DNA of 64,000 bases from Bradyrhizobium sp. NP1 (GCF_030378205.1 NZ_CP127385.1:5868001-5932000), one strand, 5' to 3'. Shown: positions 18,037 through 27,050, counted from the first letter of the stretch. A program made the numbers and translations. The notes: a model not told the origin generated them from the letters alone.

Positions 18037-19746
18037 CTATTCCGCGGCCCTCAGATCGGCAATGTTCGACTTCTGCTTTGGCGAAGCCGCCGGCCGGGAA
18101 TAGCCGTAACGTTCATCCCGGTCGATAAGGCCGGGCGGCCGCTCGGACGGTGGACCGTATCCGCCGCCTCCGGGGGTCTGCACGCGGATCACGTCGCCAC
18201 CGCGAAGCTCGATGTCCTGATCCTTTGAGAGATGAACGGGCACGAACTTTCTGCCGTTCTGCTGGATTTCGATCTGATTCGGCTGTCCGGACTCGCCGCC
18301 CAGCACGCCGGGCGGACCGACGCGGCCATGGTCCATGACGAAGGACGCGCGCGCCTCGCCGCGGCGCAGCGAAACGGCGTAGCGGACACCAAAGCCGCCG
18401 CGATGGCGACCGGCCCCGGCCGAACCTTCCGCGATCGCAAACTCCTCGAACAGGACCGGAAAGCGCTGTTCGAGAATCTCGATCGGCGGCGTCTTCGCAA
18501 TGCCGATCGTCGAGCAACCGTTGGAGATGCCGTCGAACTTCGTCGAACCGCCATAGCCGCCGCCGGTCACGATGTACATGACGAAGTTCTGCCCGGTCTG
18601 CGGGTCGGTGCCGCCGATCGCGAGGTTGCCGCTGGTGCCCGCCGGCGCGGCAAACAGGCGTTCCGGCAGCGCGTCCGCAAGCGCCAGGAATACCGCTTCG
18701 GCGATGCGCTGGCTCACTTCGGCCGCGCAGCCCGATACCGGACGCGGATAGTGCGCATCGAGGAAGGTGCCGGCCGGGACCGGTATGTCGAGCGGCTCGA
18801 ACGTGCCGGCATTGATCGGCACCTCCGGAAAGATGTGCTTGATCGCGAGATAGATCGCCGATTTCGTCGTCGCGATCACGCTGTTCATCGGCCCGCGGCA
18901 CGGCGGGCTGGATCCGGACAGGTCGAACTCCAGCTTCTCGCCGCGCTTGCGGATCACGAGGTTGATCTCCAGCGGCTCGTCGACCACGCCGTCGGAATCG
19001 ACGATTGCGATGCTTCGATAGTCGCCGTCCGGTATCGTCGCGATCTTGGCCCGCATCTGCTGGCTGGCTCCGGCCCGAAGCAGCTCGATCGCATGCTCGA
19101 CCGTATCAGCGCCGTAGCGGTCGAGCAGCGCCGTCAGGCGCCGCTCGCCGATCTCGAGTGCCGCGGCCTGGGCGCGGATGTCGCCGATGCGCTGATCGGC
19201 AACGCGGATGTTCGAAAGGATGATGGAAAGGATCTCCTCGTCGATCACGCCGCGCTTGTACAGCTTGACCGGCGGCAGCCTGAGCCCCTCCTGCTCCACT
19301 TCCGTAGCCTTGGCGGAAAATCCGCCGGGCACCATGCCGCCGGTATCCGGCCAGTGACCGGTGTTGGCGAGCCAGGCGAAAAGATGCCCCTTGTAGAAGA
19401 ACGGCTTGACGAACTTGACGTCCATCAGATGGGTGCCACCCATATAGGGGTCGTTGACGATGAAAATGTCGCCGTCCTCGACCTGCCTGGCGCGATCGAT
19501 CACCGCGCGGGTCGAGAACTGCATGGTGCCGACGAAGATCGGCAACCCCAGCTCGCCTTGCGCGATCAGATCACCCGTCGTGCGATGGTAGATGCCGTCA
19601 GACCGGTCGAGACCTTCCGCGATGACCGGGCTAAAGGCGGCGCGGACGAAGGCCGTATCCATTTCATTACAGACCTGCTGCAGGCCGTTCTGGATGACCG
19701 CGAGCGTTACTGGATCGATGGTCGTCAAGTTAGTGTCCTTCAACAT
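18037..19746 (-). CDS. hyuB: Hydantoinase/oxoprolinase family protein, B subunit
   Basis: About 569 residues from the ATG at 19746 (MLKDTNLTTIDPVTLA). It is the HyuB-type subunit that pairs with HyuA in ATP-dependent opening of cyclic amides (5-oxoproline, N-methylhydantoin) and, in relatives, carboxylation of acetone-like substrates. Conserved segments include NDPYMGGTHLMDVKF, the glycine-rich GGGYGGSTKFDG and the C-terminal TPGGGGYGPP. The start lies inside the end of hyuA (17-base overlap), so the two are translationally coupled. An open frame continues upstream to 20349, but that part overlaps hyuA and has no family similarity. The substrate cannot be read from sequence. Confidence 0.93.
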   Translation of the reverse strand: MLKDTNLTTIDPVTLAVIQNGLQQVCNEMDTAFVRAAFSPVIAEGLDRSDGIYHRTTGDLIAQGELGLPIFVGTMQFSTRAVIDRARQVEDGDIFIVNDPYMGGTHLMDVKFVKPFFYKGHLFAWLANTGHWPDTGGMVPGGFSAKATEVEQEGLRLPPVKLYKRGVIDEEILSIILSNIRVADQRIGDIRAQAAALEIGERRLTALLDRYGADTVEHAIELLRAGASQQMRAKIATIPDGDYRSIAIVDSDGVVDEPLEINLVIRKRGEKLEFDLSGSSPPCRGPMNSVIATTKSAIYLAIKHIFPEVPINAGTFEPLDIPVPAGTFLDAHYPRPVSGCAAEVSQRIAEAVFLALADALPERLFAAPAGTSGNLAIGGTDPQTGQNFVMYIVTGGGYGGSTKFDGISNGCSTIGIAKTPPIEILEQRFPVLFEEFAIAEGSAGAGRHRGGFGVRYAVSLRRGEARASFVMDHGRVGPPGVLGGESGQPNQIEIQQNGRKFVPVHLSKDQDIELRGGDVIRVQTPGGGGYGPPSERPPGLIDRDERYGYSRPAASPKQKSNIADLRAAE

Positions 19747-21772
19747 GGATGATGACATTTCCAAATCCGTCGACCTCAACACGGTCCCCCGGATGGACCA
19801 CGGTCGTGGCGTCGAGCTGCTCCAGGATGGCAGGTCCCAGAAATGCGCTCCGCAGCGGCAGCCGATCGCGGTCGAACACGGGCGTTGCGAGCCAGCCATC
19901 CTCGAACCAGACCTGGCGCACCTCGATCCGTGCCATATCCACGCTCGCCGCGGGCTCTTTCGAGCGCAGCGCATCGATGGGAAAAGGCTTGCGCCGGCCG
20001 ATGACCGCCGTGTGCAGATTGGCCAGCACCGGCTTGATTTCCGGCAAGGCGACACGGAAGCGGTTCCAGTAGGCTTCGGCGAACGCCTGATGCAGATCCT
20101 CGATCTTCGGGGCGCCGCCGGTGATGGCGACATTGAGGATGTGGGTTTGTCCCTGAAACTGCATGTCGGCGGTATGGAACACCTTGACGGTGTCGATCTC
20201 GATATTCTCCCGCTCGAGGATTTCCCGCCCTTCCCTGACATGCGCCTCGAGAACCGCATGGAGATCCGCCTGATCGACCAGCGGCAGCGGCTTGTTGATG
20301 GTGCGGACAAAATCATGGCGCAGGTCGGCGACAAGACAGCCGAGCGCATTGGTCAGCCCGGGACGGGCCGGTATCAGCACTTTCGGAATACCGAGCTCGC
20401 GGGCGAGCGCAGCGGCATGAAGCGGGCCCGCTCCGCCGAACGCCAGCAGCACGAAATCGCGCGGATCGTGCCCGCGCGATAGCGAAACGAGCCGGATCGC
20501 GCCGGCCATTTTGTCGTTGGCGACGCGGATCACCGCCTCGGCGGCCTGCGCGCCGCTCAGCTCGAGCGCATTGCCGACATGGCGCTGCAATGCCTGCTCG
20601 ACCGTTTCCAGGGTCGTCGTGTTCTCGACCCCGAGCAGACGATTGGGATTGAGCCGGCCAAGCACAAGATTGGCGTCGGTGATGGTCGGCTCGGTGCCGC
20701 CGCGTCCGAAGCAGATCGGTCCGGGTATGGCCCCGGCGCTCTTCGGCCCGATCTGCAGCAGCCCGGCCTCGTTGACATGGGCAATCGAGCCACCGCCGGC
20801 GCCGACGGTATGGACGTCCACCATCGGCACATGGATGGGCATCGCATATTCGATCTCGAGCTCGGACGAGACCAGCGGCACGCCATCCTGGATCAGGGCG
20901 ACATCGGTGGATGTGCCGCCCATGTCATAGGTGATGACATTCGGGAAACCGGCGGCGGATGCGGTGTTGGCGGCGGCGATCACGCCCGACGCCGGTCCCG
21001 ACATCACCGTATGCACCGCTGCATGCGTCACGATCGATGAGGAGGCCGTTCCGCCGTTGCCCTGCATCACCAGAAGCTCTTGCTTTAGCCCGCGCGCCTT
21101 CAGCTCGGTTTCCAGCTTGTTGAGATAGCGATGCAGGATCGGCTGCACCGACCCGTTGACAGCAGCGGTGACGCCCCGCTCATACTCGCGACATTCGCCG
21201 ATGATCTGGTGGCCGGCAGAGACATATTCGTTCGGCCAGATTTCCCTGACGAGTTCGGCCGCGCGCAGCTCGTGGGCGGGATTGACGTAGGAATGCAGGA
21301 AATGAATCACGACCGCCTCGGCGCCGCGGTCAAGCAGGTCGCGTGCCGCCTGCCGGACCTCGTCCTCCGATATCGGCTGGACCACGGCGCCCTCGGCATC
21401 CATGCGTTCGGTCACCTCGAGGCGAAGATCGCGCGGGATGACCGGCAGGAACGTGCCGATCAGACCATATGGATTCGGCCGCGTTCGGCGGCCGAGCTCG
21501 AGCACGTCGCGAAATCCCCGCGTCGTGATCAAGCCGCATTTGGCGAGCTTGCGCTCGAGCAGCGCATTCGTCGTGGCGGTGGTGCCGTGGATGAAGAGAT
21601 CGATGCCGTTCGCGCTCTTGCCGGTCTTCTCCAGTGCGGCGAGCACGCCGTGCGCCTGATTGGCTGTAGTCGTCGGCACCTTCGCCAGCTTCAGGCCGCC
21701 ATTGGCCGGATCATGCAGAATGAGGTCCGTAAAGGTGCCTCCGACATCACATCCAACAATCACCGACCCCAT
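19730..21772 (-). CDS. hyuA: Hydantoinase/oxoprolinase family protein, A subunit
   Basis: A 680-residue ATP-binding subunit of the hydantoinase/oxoprolinase family. The actin-like ATPase fold is indicated by VGCDVGGTFTDLILHD at the N-terminus and DMGGTSTDVALI near residue 280. FIHGTTATTNALLER and GAGGGSIAHV are further family signatures. The protein forms a complex with HyuB, whose gene overlaps its 3' end. It would use ATP to activate a lactam, hydantoin or similar ring. The cupin, GntR, molybdoenzyme and Fe-S reductase genes that follow suggest a dedicated catabolic pathway. Confidence 0.94.
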   Translation of the reverse strand: MGSVIVGCDVGGTFTDLILHDPANGGLKLAKVPTTTANQAHGVLAALEKTGKSANGIDLFIHGTTATTNALLERKLAKCGLITTRGFRDVLELGRRTRPNPYGLIGTFLPVIPRDLRLEVTERMDAEGAVVQPISEDEVRQAARDLLDRGAEAVVIHFLHSYVNPAHELRAAELVREIWPNEYVSAGHQIIGECREYERGVTAAVNGSVQPILHRYLNKLETELKARGLKQELLVMQGNGGTASSSIVTHAAVHTVMSGPASGVIAAANTASAAGFPNVITYDMGGTSTDVALIQDGVPLVSSELEIEYAMPIHVPMVDVHTVGAGGGSIAHVNEAGLLQIGPKSAGAIPGPICFGRGGTEPTITDANLVLGRLNPNRLLGVENTTTLETVEQALQRHVGNALELSGAQAAEAVIRVANDKMAGAIRLVSLSRGHDPRDFVLLAFGGAGPLHAAALARELGIPKVLIPARPGLTNALGCLVADLRHDFVRTINKPLPLVDQADLHAVLEAHVREGREILERENIEIDTVKVFHTADMQFQGQTHILNVAITGGAPKIEDLHQAFAEAYWNRFRVALPEIKPVLANLHTAVIGRRKPFPIDALRSKEPAASVDMARIEVRQVWFEDGWLATPVFDRDRLPLRSAFLGPAILEQLDATTVVHPGDRVEVDGFGNVIIHVEGH

Positions 21773-21930
21773 GCCACCGCTCTCCGCTCAAAATTCGATT
21801 GTTCAAGTTCACGAAGTTCTTCGCCGCCGCATCCTCAAATGCACACGCATCCTCAAATGCATATTCCGTGCCTGATGGCACGACCAACGGTTCCGGCTCG
21901 CTATCGCCCCGGTCGGTTACAGCAAGAGAA

Positions 21931-21961
21931 AGGTCCGGCCTCGTCAGGCGAAGCCGGACCT
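21931..21961 (-). terminator. Hairpin terminator downstream of the cupin gene
   Basis: AGGTCCGGC at 21931-21939 pairs perfectly with GCCGGACCT at 21953-21961 around a 13-base loop. Read on the minus strand it lies 10 bases after the cupin stop and is followed by a T/C-rich stretch (TTTCTCTT), as in an intrinsic terminator. It separates the cupin transcript from hyuAB. Confidence 0.65.
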
Positions 21962-21970
21962 GATCTGCGC

Positions 21971-22405
21971 TCAGCGTTCGAGATCGGCCGTGGTGTACGT
22001 CTTCACTTCATCGGCCTTGAGATTCATGCGGCCGGCATAGATCGGCCTGGCGCCGGTGGTCGGCCCCGGATATTGCAGGAAGACGATCTTGCCGCCGGTC
22101 TCCGTCTTCATCTCATATTCGAAGTGCGGATCCTGCATGAAGGCAAACGTGCCCGGCTTGTAGACCTTGTCGCCGAACTGAAACTCGCCTTCGAGGATGT
22201 ACCAGACCTGCGCGAAGTCGTGCTTGTGCAGCGGGAAGCTCGCGCCGGGCTCGTAGTTCAGGATGCCGGCATTGGGCTCCGTCGGGCGCTCCGGGGTCGG
22301 GTGGAACAGGAACTTGGTTTTGTTCTTGAACCGACCCATTTCCCATTCCATTTCGCTGACATGCTTGAATTCAGGGGCATGGTGGGTCGTGGTTACCTTG
22401 CTCAT
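21971..22405 (-). CDS. Cupin domain-containing protein
   Basis: A 144-residue single-domain cupin starting at the ATG at 22405 (MSKVTTTHHAPE). The first cupin motif is visible in PGASFPLHKHDFAQVWYILEGEF, providing two histidines and a downstream glutamate for a metal. The second motif region reads YKPGTFAFMQDPHFEYE. Such proteins serve as small dioxygenases, isomerases or metabolite-binding proteins. A 29-bp regulatory element lies 27 bases before the start and recurs before the molybdoenzyme gene, so the cupin probably belongs to the same pathway. Confidence 0.88.
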   Translation of the reverse strand: MSKVTTTHHAPEFKHVSEMEWEMGRFKNKTKFLFHPTPERPTEPNAGILNYEPGASFPLHKHDFAQVWYILEGEFQFGDKVYKPGTFAFMQDPHFEYEMKTETGGKIVFLQYPGPTTGARPIYAGRMNLKADEVKTYTTADLER

Positions 22406-22431
22406 ATCCTTGGCTCCCGGCAGCTTGTTAC

Positions 22432-22460
22432 ATCCAATATCTTTATTTTTGTATCCAAAA
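22432..22460. promoter_or_regulatory. 29-bp conserved element, copy 1 (putative GntR operator)
   Basis: The element begins ATCCAATATCTTT and ends TTGTATCCAAAA, so two ATCCAA boxes recur exactly 21 bases apart. A near-identical 29-bp copy, also with 21-base box spacing, is at 25410-25438 before the molybdopterin oxidoreductase. TTGTATCCAA resembles the semi-palindromes bound by FCD-type GntR regulators. It lies between the divergent cupin and GntR genes. Confidence 0.65.
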
Positions 22461-22604
22461 ATGGCAAAGTCAAGCGCATAAATGGTGGAAATGCATCTCG
22501 AAAAGGCAATGCTGCCTTTCATTTTGTGCAAAAAGCGGGGCATCGATGAGCGGAATGCCTTGCGCATTTTTTCTTCACCCACTAGGCGGGAGACGGCCGA
22601 TCCG

Positions 22605-23360
22605 ATGAAGGCAGCGACGACCTTGAGAAATCCCAGCTCTCCCAAGCTGATCGAAGAGCTCGCCAACAAGATTCAGGCAAAGATCTTCGCCGGCGAATTC
22701 CCGCCCGGCACACGCCTGAAGCAAGAACTGCTGGCGCAGGAGTTCGATGTCAGCCGCACGCCCATTCGCGAGGCGCTTTCGCGGCTGGAGGCGAAAGGCA
22801 TCGTCAGCCAGGCCCAGCACCGGAGCGCGGTGGTGCGCGCGCCATCGAGCCGCGAGATCAGCGAGATGTACCAGGTGCGCGCCGAGCTCGAAGGGCTCGC
22901 GGCGCAACTTTGCGCGCGCTGGATCACCGATCAGCAGCTCGCGGAGCTGCGGATCTCGCACGACGAGTTCGTGCAGGCGGTCAAGGACCTGCGCGAGCGC
23001 GATGCCGAGCAGCGCGCTAAAGCCTCCCGTGCCGATCCCAAATGGTTCGAGCATGCCGCCGAACGCTGGATCGAGATGAACGCCAGGTTTCACAAGACGA
23101 TCAACGACGCCTCCAACAACCGCTTCCTGGCGCGGACCATTCTCGACGTCACATCCGGCTATGCCCGCAGCGTCATGCTGTCGTCGGCGCTTGGCATGAA
23201 CAGCTTCCGCATCGAGTCCAATATCACCCATCATGAGCGCATCCTGAAGGCGCTCGAGGACCGGGAGCCCGCCCGCGCCCGGCGTGCGATGGTCGATCAC
23301 ATCCTGGAATCGGGCGAATTCGTCATTGCGTCATTTGCCAATCTGACGCCAGAGGAGTGA
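22605..23360 (+). CDS. GntR family regulator with FCD domain
   Basis: About 251 residues from the ATG at 22605 (MKAATTLRNPSSPK); the frame is open upstream to 22482. A winged HTH at residues 15-80 includes GEFPPGTRLKQELLAQEF and SRTPIREALSRLEAKG. An all-helical FCD effector domain follows, with EMYQVRAELEGLAAQLC and metal-ligand-type residues (DEFVQAV, FHKTINDASNN, HHERILKAL). FCD regulators usually repress catabolic genes and release DNA on binding an organic acid. The gene is divergent from the cupin and its 3' end overlaps the convergent molybdoenzyme gene by 38 bases. Confidence 0.92.
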   Translation: MKAATTLRNPSSPKLIEELANKIQAKIFAGEFPPGTRLKQELLAQEFDVSRTPIREALSRLEAKGIVSQAQHRSAVVRAPSSREISEMYQVRAELEGLAAQLCARWITDQQLAELRISHDEFVQAVKDLRERDAEQRAKASRADPKWFEHAAERWIEMNARFHKTINDASNNRFLARTILDVTSGYARSVMLSSALGMNSFRIESNITHHERILKALEDREPARARRAMVDHILESGEFVIASFANLTPEE

Positions 23361-25341
23361 CGCTGGCCCCTTCCTCCGGGCCGCTTGCCCTCGCGATCGG
23401 CTCGAGCCGGACGCGCGTTTCGCCATAGGCGGCCATCTCGCCGAAATTGGACATGACGTCCTCGGTGAGCACATTGGCGCCGCCGCCGCGCTTCATCCAG
23501 GTGCCGACCGGCATGATCACCATGTCCGCTCCGACCCGGGGATCGACCAGCACCTCGACGCGCAATTCACCAACCGCCGAGCGCAACAGCGCGATCTCCC
23601 CATTGGCAATACCGGCCTTGCGGGCGGCCTCCTCGCCGACGCGGATCGATGCGGTCTTCGGGTGCTCGGTTTCCAGCATCTGCGACAACAGCCACTTCTT
23701 GCTGAAATTGGTGACGAAGGTGAGCGGAAAATCCGCATCGACGCGCGGCACGATGTCGACATCGGTCACGAATTCGAACCGGCCCGAAGGCGTCGGAAAC
23801 CTGCGGTCCGAAAACGGCACGAGCGGTGCGACCGGACAGCGTACCGGCCCCTTCATGAGTTCGTCGACGCTGACGCCCTTTTTCGTCAGCGGCGCCAGGA
23901 TGCGTTCGAGCCACTGCCGCGGCGTGCCCGCCATTTCCTCAGCCAGGCCAAGACGCGCAGCGAGATCCTGATAGATCCGCAAGTCCGAACGTGATTCCCC
24001 GAGCGGCGGAATCGCGGCATTGACGCCGCCCAGAATGTTGTGCCCCCAAGAAACGAGGGCGTCTTCCTCTTCCAGGAAGGTCGTCGTCGGCAGGAAAAGA
24101 TGGGCATAGTCCGTCGTGTCGGTCAGAAAGCTGTCGACCACGACGACGCATTCGAGCTGCCGCAGCGCGCGCGCGACGAGATTGGAGTTCGGCGACTGGT
24201 TGACGGGATTGCCGCCGTTGACGAACAGCATGCGAATTGGCGGGTCCTTCGCCTCCAGCAATCCCCGGCCGAGCAGCGGCTCTGGAATCGCGCGATGATG
24301 GCTGGCGCGATCGGAAGCATCGAGCGACTTGTCGAACAGCCGCTGCGTATCAAAGCCGTGCGAGACGCCGCCGCCGGCGACGCCGATCTGGCCGCAGATC
24401 GCCGCCAGCGCGTCGACGCAGCGAAAGATCTCGGCGCTGTTCTTGTACTTGTTGAGACCCCAGCCGAGCAGGATCGAGGCTGGCCGCGTGGTGGCATATT
24501 CCCGCGCGACGCATTGCAGATCAGGAATCGCGATGCCGCATGCCGCGCTCAGTCCTTCCAGCGAATGCCGTTCGATCAGTTTGCAATAGCCGGCAAAGCC
24601 GTGCGTGTGATGCGCGATGAATGCCTTGTCCTCCAGGCCTTCGGCAAGGATGATCTTGGCGAGCGCGAGCGCGAGCGCGGCATCGCTCGCAACGCGCGGC
24701 TGGATGTGCTGGTCGCACAGCGTCGCCGATTCGCTTCGCACGGGATCGACGAGGATGACCCGCCCGCCCTGCTCGCGGACCGATTTCAGAAGCGGCACCA
24801 CATGCAGATTGGTGGCGAGCGGGTTACGGCCCCACAGCACCACCAGGCGGCTGTTCAGCATGTCCGACGGATCGTGGCCGAGCCTTGTCCCGAAATCGAG
24901 CTTCTGGCCGGCACGCGCGGCGCCGCTGCACAGCGAGCCGCTGGTGGTCGTCACTCCACCCAGCAGATTCCAGAACCGATGACTGAGTTTCTTGGTCGCG
25001 CCCCATGAGCCGGTGCGCTGATAGTGCATGATCGAGAGCGGGCCGTCGCTTTGCTTCAGCGCCTCGATCCCGGCGGCGATGCGGTCGAGCGCGTCATCCC
25101 ATTCGATCCTTACCCAGGGTGAGTGGATGGTGCCGTCGGCGCGTGCCAGCGGATACAGCTGGCGCTCCGCACTATAGAGCCTGCGCGGGAAGCGGTAGGT
25201 CTTCGCGCAAAGATAGCCGCGGGTGAATTCGTGATCGGGATGGCCCTCGAGCCTGATGACCCGGCCATCCTCGACATGCGCAACGATCCCGCATCCATCC
25301 GGACAGTCCAGCGTGCAGGACGTGTAGATCTTTTCGGCCAT
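23323..25341 (-). CDS. Molybdopterin-dependent oxidoreductase (DMSO reductase superfamily)
   Basis: A 672-residue protein that should carry a bis-molybdopterin cofactor and one [4Fe-4S] cluster. Cluster ligands Cys9, Cys13, Cys17 and Cys45 lie in SCTLDCPDGC and RGYLCAKTYRF, with Lys47 placed for electron transfer. A GSLCSGAAR segment near residue 138 lies in the cofactor region. Further signatures are VVLWGRNPLATNLHV, FVNGGNPVNQSPN and the C-terminal molydopterin-binding domain (PLTFVTNFSKKW). No Tat signal is present, so it is cytoplasmic. The gene is preceded by the 29-bp element shared with the cupin. Its substrate is unknown; a hydroxylation or redox step on a ring compound is an inference from the neighbours. 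Confidence 0.92.
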   Translation of the reverse strand: MAEKIYTSCTLDCPDGCGIVAHVEDGRVIRLEGHPDHEFTRGYLCAKTYRFPRRLYSAERQLYPLARADGTIHSPWVRIEWDDALDRIAAGIEALKQSDGPLSIMHYQRTGSWGATKKLSHRFWNLLGGVTTTSGSLCSGAARAGQKLDFGTRLGHDPSDMLNSRLVVLWGRNPLATNLHVVPLLKSVREQGGRVILVDPVRSESATLCDQHIQPRVASDAALALALAKIILAEGLEDKAFIAHHTHGFAGYCKLIERHSLEGLSAACGIAIPDLQCVAREYATTRPASILLGWGLNKYKNSAEIFRCVDALAAICGQIGVAGGGVSHGFDTQRLFDKSLDASDRASHHRAIPEPLLGRGLLEAKDPPIRMLFVNGGNPVNQSPNSNLVARALRQLECVVVVDSFLTDTTDYAHLFLPTTTFLEEEDALVSWGHNILGGVNAAIPPLGESRSDLRIYQDLAARLGLAEEMAGTPRQWLERILAPLTKKGVSVDELMKGPVRCPVAPLVPFSDRRFPTPSGRFEFVTDVDIVPRVDADFPLTFVTNFSKKWLLSQMLETEHPKTASIRVGEEAARKAGIANGEIALLRSAVGELRVEVLVDPRVGADMVIMPVGTWMKRGGGANVLTEDVMSNFGEMAAYGETRVRLEPIARASGPEEGASVTPLASDWQMTQ

Positions 25342-25409
25342 CGGTCAGCTCCCGTCGCAAATCGGCCGATCGCCCGGGCAGGCCACCGGCTCTGCTTGAA
25401 ATTTATTGT

Positions 25410-25438
25410 ATCCAATATCTTTTGTCTTGCATTCAAAA
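25410..25438. promoter_or_regulatory. 29-bp conserved element, copy 2 (putative GntR operator)
   Basis: Starting ATCCAATATCTTTT and ending GCATTCAAAA, it matches copy 1 at 22432-22460 in orientation, length and box spacing. It lies about 70 bases upstream of the minus-strand molybdoenzyme start. The left box sits in ATTGTATCCAAT, a near-palindrome. Confidence 0.65.
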
Positions 25439-25572
25439 TTATCACTCTGGTAATCTTTTGAGCACGCCTTGGACGGAAATCCGAGGCGGCGCAAAGGGCG
25501 GCGAAGCGACTGCCCATTGAAACAAATGGATAAATTCCCGTCTGACCTGCCTGGGAGGGGTCGCACGGGGTT

Positions 25573-25587
25573 TGGCACAGGTCTTGC
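25573..25587 (+). promoter_or_regulatory. Sigma-54 (RpoN) -24/-12 promoter of the MFS gene
   Basis: TGGCAC, five bases, then TTGC: the invariant GG (25574-25575) and GC (25586-25587) are exactly 12 bases apart, as in the RpoN consensus. Transcription would begin near 25598, about 25 bases before the MFS start codon. An NtrC-type activator is encoded nearby at 30661-32076. Confidence 0.78.
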
Positions 25588-25622
25588 GAACCTGGTCTCG
25601 TCATTCCCTGAAGGAGAGCACA

Positions 25623-26966
25623 ATGAGTGAAACGTCACAGACGGCGGTCACGCGACAGCCGGTTCGTGCCGCGGCCGCGGCCTTCGCTGGCACGACCATC
25701 GAGTGGTACGACTTCTTCGTCTACAGCACGGCATCGGCGCTGGTCTTTCCGCAGCTGTTCTTTCCCGGCAGCGATCCGACAGTTGGACTGCTCGCCTCCT
25801 TCGCGACATTTGCGGTCGGCTTCTTCGCGCGCCCGTTCGGCGGCTTTCTGTTCGGCCATCTCGGTGATCGCTTCGGCCGCAAGCGCGCGCTGATCGCAAC
25901 GCTTCTGCTGATGGGCACCGCGACCACCGCGATCGGCTTCCTGCCGACTTACGGCCAGATTGGAATCTGGGCGCCGACGCTCCTGATCCTCTGCCGCGTG
26001 CTGCAGGGCGTCTCGGTCGGCGGCGAATGGGGCGGCGCCGTGCTGATGGCGGGCGAACATGCGCCCAAGGCGCGGCGTACCTGGTACGCCTCCTTCGCCC
26101 AGCTCGGCAGCCCCGCGGCCGTGCTGTTGTCGATGGGCATCTTCGCGTTGGTGACACGGGCATCAGGCGATGCCTTCGCGAGCTGGGGCTGGCGCATCCC
26201 CTTCCTGCTCAGCTTCGTGCTCCTGATCATCGGGTTGATGATCCGCCTCGGCGTCGAGGAGTCGCCGGAATTCGCCGCAGCGCAAGACCGCAAGGCGCTG
26301 TCGCGGATGCCGATCGTCGATGCGTTCCGCGTCGCCACCAAGCCGATCGTCTTCACGCTGCTGGCCTTCACCATTGGGACGGCCGGCTTCTATTTCACCA
26401 ACACCTTCCTGATCGCCTATTCGACACGAACGCTCGGCCTTGATCGCGGACTGATCCTCGAATGCCTCGCGATGGTCGCGGTGGTGCAGTTCGTCGGCCA
26501 GCTGGCCGCGGCCCAGATTGCCGAGAAGATCGGCGACAGCAAGTTCCTGCTGGCGGCCTCGGCGCTGGCGATGGCCGCGCCCTATCCGATGTTCACGCTG
26601 GTCGAAACCAAGAGCCAGATCGGCATCGTCGCCGGCGTCTCGATCGCGACCCTCTGCGCATCGGGCTTCTATGCCGTGATCGCCGGCTATGCCAGCAAGG
26701 TATTCCCGGTCGAGGTCCGCTACACCTCGATCTCGGCGGCCTACCAGCTTGGCGGCGCGATCTTCGGCGGGTTTACCCCCATCATCGGCGTGATGCTCTC
26801 GTCGAGCTACCCCAACGTCTGGATGCCGCTCGCGATCTTCTACAGCATCCTTGCCGGCGTCTCCTTCCTCGGCGTGCTGCTGCTTTCGTACACCGGGTTT
26901 GCGGCCCAATACGGCCAGGCATCGACGCAGCCGACAATGCCCATCAAGGCGGCGGCAACGAACTGA
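25623..26966 (+). CDS. MFS transporter, metabolite:H+ symporter (MHS) type
   Basis: A 447-residue inner-membrane carrier with about 12 hydrophobic segments. The MHS-subfamily opening AFAGTTIEWYDFFVYSTASAL is present, as is the loop 2-3 signature GHLGDRFGRKRAL and GVSVGGEWGGAVLMAGEHAP. Such carriers import organic acids, betaines or similar small molecules by proton symport. The ATG at 25623 follows an AAGGAGAG ribosome-binding site. A sigma-54 promoter lies just upstream, and the Fe-S reductase-like gene follows behind a hairpin. It is the likely uptake step for the compound handled by this region; the substrate is unknown. Confidence 0.93.
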   Translation: MSETSQTAVTRQPVRAAAAAFAGTTIEWYDFFVYSTASALVFPQLFFPGSDPTVGLLASFATFAVGFFARPFGGFLFGHLGDRFGRKRALIATLLLMGTATTAIGFLPTYGQIGIWAPTLLILCRVLQGVSVGGEWGGAVLMAGEHAPKARRTWYASFAQLGSPAAVLLSMGIFALVTRASGDAFASWGWRIPFLLSFVLLIIGLMIRLGVEESPEFAAAQDRKALSRMPIVDAFRVATKPIVFTLLAFTIGTAGFYFTNTFLIAYSTRTLGLDRGLILECLAMVAVVQFVGQLAAAQIAEKIGDSKFLLAASALAMAAPYPMFTLVETKSQIGIVAGVSIATLCASGFYAVIAGYASKVFPVEVRYTSISAAYQLGGAIFGGFTPIIGVMLSSSYPNVWMPLAIFYSILAGVSFLGVLLLSYTGFAAQYGQASTQPTMPIKAAATN

Positions 26967-26974
26967 TGTGAAAT

Positions 26975-27002
26975 GACGGCGGCGCGCCAAGGCGCCGCCG
27001 TC
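26975..27002 (+). terminator. Strong GC hairpin between the MFS and Fe-S protein genes
   Basis: GACGGCGGCGC (26975-26985) pairs with GCGCCGCCGTC (26992-27002) around a 6-base loop, giving an 11-bp perfect stem starting 8 bases after the MFS stop. No T-run follows. It could attenuate transcription or stabilise the upstream message and so uncouple the two genes. Confidence 0.55.
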
Positions 27003-27050
27003 CCTTGCGCCCTCCACCTTTCGGGCCAGGGCCAAGCCGGGACGACGACA

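Noticed and set aside
19747..20349. Upstream extension of the hyuB frame
   Set aside because: It overlaps hyuA completely, is Ser/Arg-rich and has no family similarity; the ATG at 19746 begins the HyuB homology.
21876..21900. TGGCACG word resembling a sigma-54 -24 element near hyuA
   Set aside because: No TTGC-type -12 element follows at the required spacing.
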